Source: Burkholderiaceae bacterium
GTDB lineage: Bacteria > Pseudomonadota > Gammaproteobacteria > Burkholderiales > Burkholderiaceae_E
Reading direction: 5' to 3'
Assembly (NCBI GenBank): GCA_021463505.1
Contig: JAJTYR010000013.1
Coordinates: 1-64,000 of the forward strand
DNA: 64,000 nt
Shown: piece after piece, positions 57,428-64,000 of the stretch
How positions within the stretch are numbered: the first letter of the stretch is position 1
Layout: each line of letters starts with the position of its first letter
Program-made: the position numbers and the translations under genes
Notes under the pieces: generated by a model
Database searches by the model: none
What the model was told of the DNA's origin: nothing
The model's input: the letters and a program-made list of their open reading frames with translations, nothing else

Positions 57428-57739
57428 CTACCAGCCGAAGTGGTCGCGCGCGATGCCCGTCATCTTGTCCGGGGACCAGGGCGGATCCCAGACCAGGTGG
57501 ATGCCGATCGGCGTGTCCGGCGGACAGATGCCCGCGATGGCGCGATGCGCGTGGTCGACGATCATGTCGGCCATCGGGCACGCCGCGGTGGTCATCGTCA
57601 TTTCGACATGCACCGACGGGCCGGCGACCTCGATCACGTAGATCAGGCCGAGGTCGACGATGTTCATGCCGGCTTCGGGGTCTTCGACCTGCCGCAGCGC
57701 TTCGCGCACCGCTTCGTCGTCGGGCATCGAGGTGATCAT
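57428..57739 (-). CDS. DUF59/MIP18-family (PaaD/SufT-like) metal-sulfur cluster assembly protein
   Basis: VEDPEAGMNIVDLGLIYVIEVAG, VEMTMTTAACPMADMIVD. Confidence 0.87.
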   Translation of the reverse strand: MITSMPDDEAVREALRQVEDPEAGMNIVDLGLIYVIEVAGPSVHVEMTMTTAACPMADMIVDHAHRAIAGICPPDTPIGIHLVWDPPWSPDKMTGIARDHFGW

Positions 57740-57766
57740 GGGAGCCGCCTCCCCAGGGCCTGTCGG

Positions 57767-58780
57767 TCAGCCGATCCTGCGTGCGAAGGCCAGCCGCTGC
57801 GACGGGGCAAAGCCGACATCGTACAGGAAGCCGAGAAGGCTGAGGTCGCGCGGCGCCACCTGCGTCTCGACGCGCTCGATGCGCAGCGCCCCCAGGTTCA
57901 GGAACAGCTGGGACAGCAGTGCGTGGCCGACGCCGCGATGTCCGTATTCGGGATCGACCCCGATCGTGTCCATCACTGCCACCGGTTCGGTGCGACCGAA
58001 GTCGCCGAGGTCGGCGCGTGCCATCACGAAACCGACGATCACGTCGTCGAGTCGCGCAGTGAGCGAGACGCGGATTGCGGAGTCGGCGAGCGTCTCGGCG
58101 AGCAGGCCGCCGATGTAGCCGTGGCGATCGCGCCCGGTGATGCCGCGGTCGATGCGCGTGATGTCGGCGAGGTCGGCGGCGCTCATCGGACGGATGTCGG
58201 CCGTGTCGCGCGCCAGGCGTTCGAAGTCGTTGCCTTCCCGGCCGCCGAAGTTGATTTCGTGGCCGGGGCCGTCGCCGACCGGCACCGACACCGGTTCGTC
58301 ACGCTTCTGCACGTACTCGCCACCACGCACCGCACAGTCGACCACGTGGTTGGGGGCCAGCGTGAACCCGGCGTTGTCGAGCCAGCCCATCATCCGATGG
58401 TTGTTCCAGGCGGCCTGGGTGCGCAACTCGGTGATGCCGTGCCGCGCTGCCCACTGCGACAGAACGGAGAACAGCTGTTTGCCGATGCCGCGCCCCTGGG
58501 CCTCGGTGCGCACGCCGAGCGTCTCGAGGCGCAGGTCGCGGCCGCTGCGGCCGAACTCCCCCTCGGTGACACGTGCCTCGATGAAGCCGATCAGGCCGTC
58601 GTCGCTGCTTGCAGCGAATTGCGCGTGCGTGCCGGGATCACGCAGCGCGGCGGCCAGACGCCGCTCGATGTAGGCGCGGCGCGATCGGCCCTGGATGGCA
58701 GCGTCGATGGCCACGACGGCGTCGAGGTCGTCGCGCGCGAGCGCCCGGATGGTGATGGCAGGGGCAAAAGCAACTTGCAT
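57767..58780 (-). CDS. Tandem GNAT N-acetyltransferase
   Basis: Two copies of the GNAT core: LGVRTEAQGRGIGKQLFSVL and IGVDPEYGHRGVGHALLSQL. Confidence 0.85.
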   Translation of the reverse strand: MQVAFAPAITIRALARDDLDAVVAIDAAIQGRSRRAYIERRLAAALRDPGTHAQFAASSDDGLIGFIEARVTEGEFGRSGRDLRLETLGVRTEAQGRGIGKQLFSVLSQWAARHGITELRTQAAWNNHRMMGWLDNAGFTLAPNHVVDCAVRGGEYVQKRDEPVSVPVGDGPGHEINFGGREGNDFERLARDTADIRPMSAADLADITRIDRGITGRDRHGYIGGLLAETLADSAIRVSLTARLDDVIVGFVMARADLGDFGRTEPVAVMDTIGVDPEYGHRGVGHALLSQLFLNLGALRIERVETQVAPRDLSLLGFLYDVGFAPSQRLAFARRIG

Positions 58781-58811
58781 GTCCTGTAGCCTCGTGGTGG
58801 TGGGCGCCGCC

Positions 58812-59306
58812 TCAGGCGGCCGCGTAGGCGAACGCGAGTTCGCGGTCGGTGTCGTCGTCGAGAAGATCGTCGAGCATCGGCAGCAGGGCCATGGTTTCCT
58901 TCTGGATGTGCGCGACCTGGCGCTCGACCATCTCGAGGGCGCCGACCTTCAATGTGTTCCAGCCGCTGTCGTCGAGCGTGCCCGCGGCAGCGGCGCGCGC
59001 CAGCGGCAGCATTTCGTCGGCCACGGTGCGGATCGCTGCGTGTTCCTCGGTGAGCAATTCGGCGATGTCGCCCTCGCCAGCGTCGGCCAGCCGCGTGAAG
59101 AGTTCCTGCTCCTCGAAGTCGAAGTGGCGGTGCACGTCCTGCTCGAGGTGGCGTGCGAAACCCGCCGCCACACGCGCGAGTTCGGGATCCCGACCTGCGC
59201 CCGAGCGTGGTGCGCGCGCGAACGCCTGCTCGATGCGTCCGAGCAGGTCGAGGTTGGTGCGGTGCTCGTCGTCGAGCATGTGGCTGACCTGGCGCTGGAA
59301 ATTCAT
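58812..59306 (-). CDS. Hemerythrin HHE-domain protein
   Basis: LDDEHRTNLDLLGRIE, FARHLEQDVHRHFDFEEQELF, LTEEHAAIR. Confidence 0.87.
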   Translation of the reverse strand: MNFQRQVSHMLDDEHRTNLDLLGRIEQAFARAPRSGAGRDPELARVAAGFARHLEQDVHRHFDFEEQELFTRLADAGEGDIAELLTEEHAAIRTVADEMLPLARAAAAGTLDDSGWNTLKVGALEMVERQVAHIQKETMALLPMLDDLLDDDTDRELAFAYAAA

Positions 59307-59316
59307 CGTTGGTCCA

Positions 59317-59337
59317 ATACCGGTATTCGAATACTGG
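59317..59337. promoter_or_regulatory. Overlapping palindromes upstream of the hemerythrin gene
   Basis: AATACCGGTATT (perfect) overlapping GTATTCGAATAC (perfect) in aataccggtattcgaatactgg. Confidence 0.6.
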
Positions 59338-59365
59338 AATATCCAACGAGGACCGGATTGGTCCA

Positions 59366-59379
59366 TTGATACGGGTCAA
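59366..59379. promoter_or_regulatory. FNR/DNR-type box upstream of the hemerythrin gene
   Basis: TTGATACGGGTCAA (TTGAT-N4-GTCAA); centre about 66 bp upstream of ATG, overlapping the nnrS stop. Confidence 0.7.
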
Positions 59380-60689
59380 GCAACCTTCGTATCGGGTCGC
59401 GCGCGCACCGCCGCAGGGCGACGCATGCGCCGCAGCAGGACCACGTAGAAGACCGCGAAAGCGCCGGCGCCCGTTGCCCCGACGAGCGCGCCGGCCGCGG
59501 CGATCCAGGAGTTGTCGAGCACGATCGCCAGTGCCAGCATTGTCAGCGCAGCCAGATGGCACCAGAAGTGCACGGCGAGCGGGCGGTCCGCGGTGAGCGA
59601 TGACGGCGTGCGCGGCGGCGATTTTCCAGGCGGCTTGTGCATCGAGGCGAGGAACGGCACGATGCGCTGCAGGATTCCGAGCAGGAAAGTGAGCAGCCAG
59701 CCGACGATCAGCACGAGGCCGAACAGGGCGGGCATGCCTTCGAACGCAACGTCGAGCGCGAGCGCCAGTGCGGCGACGAGGCTCAGTGCCAGCAGCGCCC
59801 ACGAGATTCGCACCAGCCGGAACGAGCGGCCCAGTTCGCGGCGCATCCCGGTTTTCAGCGCCACTGCCATCAGCCGCAGGTGCAGCGCGACGGCGATGGC
59901 CGCGGCCAGCACGGCGGCGATGCGCAACGGGCCCGGTGCGACGCCCAGCGCGGCCAGCGCGGCCAGCGCCAGCGCGAGCAGCGCCAGCGCGCACGAGGCG
60001 AGTGCGCGCCGCTCGTGCGGTGCTGCCGACAGTGCGAACATCGGCACCAGGATGTACGACAGCCCGAGCGCCAGCATGCCCATGAAGCCGTAGGCGGCGA
60101 ACAGCACGTGCAGTGCGAGTCCCGTGCCGCGGTCGAGCAGCGGCAGGCCGACGTAGGTGAAGGCGAGCGAGAACGCGGTGAGCAGCGCCAGCAGCAGCCC
60201 GACGAGCGCGGTCCAGCCGTGGGCGACCACCACCGGCATGCCGCGTGCACCGGCCAGGTTCTGCGCGAGCAGCGCCGCGTAGACGAGCAGTGCGGCCACG
60301 ACCGCCGCGGCACCGGTGGCGAGCAACCACGGCTGGGGCAACCCCATCCCGAGGGCGACCGCAGCCACGCCCGGCGCATACAGCCACCACACCAGCACCG
60401 GCCAGCGCATCGAACGCACCGGCTGGCGCGTGGCCACCGGCAGCAATTGCAGGCTGGCGCCGATCGCGGTCATCGCCAGAACGCCGAGCGTCACCAGGTG
60501 CAGTGCGGCCAGCGTCCAGCCCAGGCCGCCGGCGAAGCGCGGCAGGCCGGTGCTGCCAGCGAGCAGCGCAAGCCACGCGAACAGGTGGCTGGCCACCGCC
60601 GCGCCGAAGAAGCGCAACGGAATCGACGCGGGCAGCAGGCGGCTCGTCGCACCCGCGAGGAAGTTGCCCGCCGCAAGCCTGGTGGCCAT
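59376..60689 (-). CDS. nnrS: NnrS family protein
   Basis: 437 aa, about 12 TM; HLVTLGVLAMTAIGASLQLLPVATRQPV, HVLFAAYGFMGMLALGLSYILVPMFALS. Confidence 0.8.
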   Translation of the reverse strand: MATRLAAGNFLAGATSRLLPASIPLRFFGAAVASHLFAWLALLAGSTGLPRFAGGLGWTLAALHLVTLGVLAMTAIGASLQLLPVATRQPVRSMRWPVLVWWLYAPGVAAVALGMGLPQPWLLATGAAAVVAALLVYAALLAQNLAGARGMPVVVAHGWTALVGLLLALLTAFSLAFTYVGLPLLDRGTGLALHVLFAAYGFMGMLALGLSYILVPMFALSAAPHERRALASCALALLALALAALAALGVAPGPLRIAAVLAAAIAVALHLRLMAVALKTGMRRELGRSFRLVRISWALLALSLVAALALALDVAFEGMPALFGLVLIVGWLLTFLLGILQRIVPFLASMHKPPGKSPPRTPSSLTADRPLAVHFWCHLAALTMLALAIVLDNSWIAAAGALVGATGAGAFAVFYVVLLRRMRRPAAVRARPDTKVA

Positions 60690-60711
60690 TGCGCTCTCGC
60701 GCGCCGCTCGT

Positions 60712-61023
60712 TCAGCCCGCCTGGGCCAGACGCAGGCGCACTTCGCCCGGTGCGCCCTCGATCGGATCGGCGCTCCAGCCGATCTCGGCCAGTTCGGGGT
60801 AGAGCATCGTCGGATCGCGGTCGAGATGCGCGATCACCGGCGTGGCGTCGCGGATCGATCCAACGAGTTCGAGGATCGCGACGAGCGGTTCGGGCGCAGG
60901 CAGGCCGCGCACGTCGATGTGGATGCCGTCGGTTCCGGTCCAGCGCCTGATGACACCGCCCGCGACGGCAGCGGGCGAGTCGGCGGGTTTGCCAGCGCGC
61001 GAACGCATCGTCGCCTCCGTCAC
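60712..61023 (-). CDS. DUF2249 domain protein
   Basis: IHIDVRGLPAPEPLVAILELVGSI...LDRDPTMLYPELAEIGWSAD; GTGA overlap with the hcrB stop. Confidence 0.82.
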   Translation of the reverse strand: MTEATMRSRAGKPADSPAAVAGGVIRRWTGTDGIHIDVRGLPAPEPLVAILELVGSIRDATPVIAHLDRDPTMLYPELAEIGWSADPIEGAPGEVRLRLAQAG

Positions 61024-62018
61024 GCCGTGGTCACGCTGGCCTGCTGCGCCAGCGTGCGCAGCAGGCGCTGGGCGAGCACCGCAGCGACCTGTCGCCGGTA
61101 GTTCGACTGCGTGACGGTGGTGCGCATCGGGCTCACCTGCTTCTGCACCAGCTTGCCGAGCGCGGCGAGCATCGCGTCGTCGACGGCGCGGCCCACCAGC
61201 GCCTCGGTGCCAGCCAGCACCAGCGGATGTGCGTTGGTGCCGGTGAGGGCAACCCGCAACGAGCGCAGCACGCCGCCATCGCCGGGCGTGACGGCGCAGG
61301 CCACGCCCGCCAGCGGAAAATCCATCGCGGCGCGCGCGCGTGCCTTGCGGTAGCCCGAAACCCGCGCGTTGGCGCCTGCCGGGATCAGCACGCGCGTGAG
61401 GATCTCGTCACGGGCGATGGTGAGGTGTGCGGCGCCGTCGTCGCGGTACATGTCGGCGAGCGCGATGCGCCGCGTGCCGCGACTGCACACCAGCTCGACC
61501 TCGGCATCGAGCACGAGCAGCGCAGGGGCGAGGTCGCCGGAGAAGGCGGCGTGGCAGCGCGCGCCCTGCGGGGCGACGTGGCAGGTGTCGCCGCCCAGCT
61601 TCAGGCAGTAGTTGTTGGCGGCGCGCCACCACTCGCTCTGGTTGTAGAAGACGCAGCGCGTGTCCAGGCAGAGATTGCCGCCGACGGTGGCGGCACCGCG
61701 ATGACCGGGTCCGGCGATCGAGCTGGCGGCTTCGGTGACCGCGGGCCAGGCGAGGGCGAACGACGTGTCGGCGGCCAGCGGCGCGAGCCTGACGCGTGCG
61801 CCGATCCAGGTCCCCTCGGGCGCCAGCGTGACCGCGTCGAGTCCGGTCACCTCGGCGAGATCGATGAGCAGGGTGGGGCGTGCGATGCCGCGGCGCATGT
61901 TCGGGACGAGGTCGGTGCCGCCGGCGAGCAGCCGTGCCTGCGGATCGCTGGCGAGCAGCGTCGCAGCCTCGGCGACGCTGGTTGGCCGCTTCAGGACGAA
62001 TGCGGGCATGCTGTCCAT
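61020..62018 (-). CDS. hcrB: 4-hydroxybenzoyl-CoA reductase FAD/[4Fe-4S] subunit
   Basis: FAD-binding AGGTDLVPNMRRG and the 4-HBCR-specific cysteine loop C-X15-C-X7-C-X8-C (CVFYNQSEWWRAANNYCLKLGGDTCHVAPQGARC). Confidence 0.9.
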   Translation of the reverse strand: MDSMPAFVLKRPTSVAEAATLLASDPQARLLAGGTDLVPNMRRGIARPTLLIDLAEVTGLDAVTLAPEGTWIGARVRLAPLAADTSFALAWPAVTEAASSIAGPGHRGAATVGGNLCLDTRCVFYNQSEWWRAANNYCLKLGGDTCHVAPQGARCHAAFSGDLAPALLVLDAEVELVCSRGTRRIALADMYRDDGAAHLTIARDEILTRVLIPAGANARVSGYRKARARAAMDFPLAGVACAVTPGDGGVLRSLRVALTGTNAHPLVLAGTEALVGRAVDDAMLAALGKLVQKQVSPMRTTVTQSNYRRQVAAVLAQRLLRTLAQQASVTTA

Positions 62019-62020
62019 GT

Positions 62021-64000
62021 TCAGCTCCTCGCCGCCGGCGCAGCGTCTGCGGCGCGCGCCGTCGCGGGCCGGGATGCGCGCAACCGCTCGTCGCGGCGTT
62101 TGGCGTGGATCGCCTCGAGCAGGCGGTCCGGGGTGAGCGGAAGCTCGTCGAGGCGGATGCCGATCGCGTCGTGGATCGCGCTGGCCAGCGCCGGCGGGAA
62201 GCCGTGCAGGGCGCCTTCGCTGGCCTCCTTGGCGCCGAACGGCCCGAGCGGATCGTTGCTCTCGACCAGTTTCACTTCGATCGGTGGCGACTCGGCGATG
62301 GTCGGGATGCGATAGTCGAGCATGTTCGGCCGCATCGGCAATCCGAGGTGGTACTGGTTTTCCTCGGACATCGCCTGGCCCATGCCCATCCAGACGGCGC
62401 CCTGCACCTGCCCTTCGACGGCCAGCGGGTTGATCGCGCGGCCGCAGTCGTGCGCGACCCAGACGCGCTCGACCTGGACCAGTCCGGTGTCTTCGTCCAC
62501 CGACACCTCGACCACCTGTGCGGCGTACGAGAATCCGGCCGATGAGCCCACCGCTGCACCGCGGAACTTGCCTCCCTGCGTCTCGGGCGGTGTAGACCAC
62601 GCGCCCTTGATGGTGAGCGTGCCGCTGTCGGCGAGCGCGGCCTCGACCACCTGCGCGAAAGCGAGGGTACGGTCGGTGCCGGCGACACGGCAGTGCTCGC
62701 CTTCCCACTCGACGTCATCGACGCCGACTTCGAGCCGCCTGGCCGCGGCCTCGAGCAGCGCGCGTTTCATCGCCTGCGCGGCGCGCAGCGCCGCGTTGCC
62801 GACCATGAACGAGACGCGCGACGAATACGAGCCGTTGTCCTTCGGCGTGAGCGCGCTGTCGGTGGCCACGACGCGGATGCGCGCGATCGGCAGCGCCAGC
62901 ACTTCGGCGACGATCTGCGTGAGCAGCGTGGACGAACCCTGGCCGATGTCGGAGGCGCCGGTGAGAATCGTGATGCCGCCGTCGAAGTCGAGCTTCAGGT
63001 TGATGACCGCGTGCGGTTCGCCGCTCCAGTGCACCGGCTTGGCCGAGCCGGAGACGTAGTGCGAGCAGGCCATGCCGAGGCCGCGCCCGCGCGGCAGTCT
63101 GCCGTGTCGCTCTTTCCAGCCCGAAGCCTGTTCGACCCAGTCGAGGCACTCGGGGATGCCGTACGAATTGACCTGCAGGTCGTTCAGCGTGCGATACGGT
63201 GCGGTGATCAGGTTCGCACGGCGCACCGCGAACGGGTCCAGGCCGAGTTCCTCGGCCATGCGATCGAGCAGCGTCTCGAATGCGTGGCGCGCGTCGACCG
63301 CGCCGTGGCCGCGCATTGCGCCGCAAGGTGGCGTGTTGGTGTAGATGCGGAAACCCCGGTACTTGACGGCGCCCATCCGGTAGAGCGCGTGCAGCAGTGC
63401 GCCCGCGTAGAGGATCGTGACCAGCCCGTAGCCGCCGTAGGCGCCGCCGCGCTGCACGATTTCGGCGTCGACGGCGGTGATTTCGCCGTTCTTCTTCAGG
63501 CCGATCCTGAGCCGGATGTCGGTCTCGGGGCGGCCGCGATGCGTGAGGAAACTGTCTTCGCGCGACTGCTCGATGCGTACCGTGCCGCCTGCGGCGCGCG
63601 CCAGCGCTGCGGTGACCATCTCGAAGTTCAGCGGTTCGACGCGGTGGCCGAAGCCGCCGCCGACGAAGGGTTTGACCACGCGGATGCGCGAACTGTCCAT
63701 GCCCAGGCACTGCGCCAGCGTCAGGTGCAGGTAGTAGGGCACCTGGGTGACGGAATGCGTGGTCAGGCGGTCGCGCTCAGGTTCGTAGGAGGCCACGGCC
63801 GCGTTCAGTTCGATCTGCCCGTGCGAGACCTCGGCGTAGTGGAAAGTACGCTCGCGCACCAGGTCGGCCGAAGCGAATCCGGCTTCGACGTCGCCGAAGG
63901 TGTGGTCGACTTCGCGTTCGACGTTGCCCGCCTTCTTCTCGTGCAGCAGCGTGGCCTCGGGGGCGCGCGCGTCGGCCGCGACGAAGTAGGCCGGCAACGG
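62021..64000 (-). CDS. hcrA: 4-hydroxybenzoyl-CoA reductase molybdopterin subunit (5' truncated by window edge)
   Basis: Xanthine oxidase family: GGGFGHRVEPLNFEMVTAALAR, CGAMRGHGAVDARHAFE, GASDIGQGSSTLLTQIVAE; abuts hcrB. Confidence 0.9.
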   Translation of the reverse strand, partial: PLPAYFVAADARAPEATLLHEKKAGNVEREVDHTFGDVEAGFASADLVRERTFHYAEVSHGQIELNAAVASYEPERDRLTTHSVTQVPYYLHLTLAQCLGMDSSRIRVVKPFVGGGFGHRVEPLNFEMVTAALARAAGGTVRIEQSREDSFLTHRGRPETDIRLRIGLKKNGEITAVDAEIVQRGGAYGGYGLVTILYAGALLHALYRMGAVKYRGFRIYTNTPPCGAMRGHGAVDARHAFETLLDRMAEELGLDPFAVRRANLITAPYRTLNDLQVNSYGIPECLDWVEQASGWKERHGRLPRGRGLGMACSHYVSGSAKPVHWSGEPHAVINLKLDFDGGITILTGASDIGQGSSTLLTQIVAEVLALPIARIRVVATDSALTPKDNGSYSSRVSFMVGNAALRAAQAMKRALLEAAARRLEVGVDDVEWEGEHCRVAGTDRTLAFAQVVEAALADSGTLTIKGAWSTPPETQGGKFRGAAVGSSAGFSYAAQVVEVSVDEDTGLVQVERVWVAHDCGRAINPLAVEGQVQGAVWMGMGQAMSEENQYHLGLPMRPNMLDYRIPTIAESPPIEVKLVESNDPLGPFGAKEASEGALHGFPPALASAIHDAIGIRLDELPLTPDRLLEAIHAKRRDERLRASRPATARAADAAPAARS

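Noticed and set aside
56270-58789. 839-aa plus-strand ORF
   Set aside because: Antisense shadow (Arg/His/Gln-rich) of the membrane protein, DUF59 and GNAT genes.
1-64000. CRISPR arrays, rRNA genes, IS transposases, prophage structural genes
   Set aside because: Looked for; no regular repeat-spacer structure and no ORF in the provided track resembling these families.

Overview
High-GC betaproteobacterial-type chromosomal window dominated by anaerobic aromatic and acyl-CoA catabolism. Its core is a Thauera-type benzoyl-CoA operon (had-oah-dch-bcrCBAD-ferredoxin, 48310-56238 +). Divergent from it is korAB with a ferritin-like protein and RidA. Convergent with it is a 4-hydroxybenzoyl-CoA reductase operon (hcrA partial, hcrB), which runs without a clear break into a nitric-oxide-type module (DUF2249, NnrS, hemerythrin, tandem GNAT, DUF59/MIP18-like, second NnrS-like membrane protein). 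Other content: two Liv-type ABC importers (one with an acyl-CoA synthetase inside the operon, one behind an aryl-CoA ligase); an atu/liu-like acyl-CoA carboxylase cluster with a decayed acyl-CoA dehydrogenase remnant; iorAB divergent from a LysR / acyl-CoA synthetase / ILVBL(HACL2)-like lyase operon; a 3-hydroxyanthranilate dioxygenase/ACMSD pair; an iodotyrosine-deiodinase-like nitroreductase; an orphan cytochrome c/heme-d1-type protein; folA; and tRNA-Arg(CCU) next to two orphan small ORFs. FNR/DNR-type boxes (TTGAT-N4-ATCAA-like) and other palindromes were read directly from promoter regions. No CRISPR array, rRNA or transposase was seen. All homology calls come from reading the translated sequence; no database search was run.
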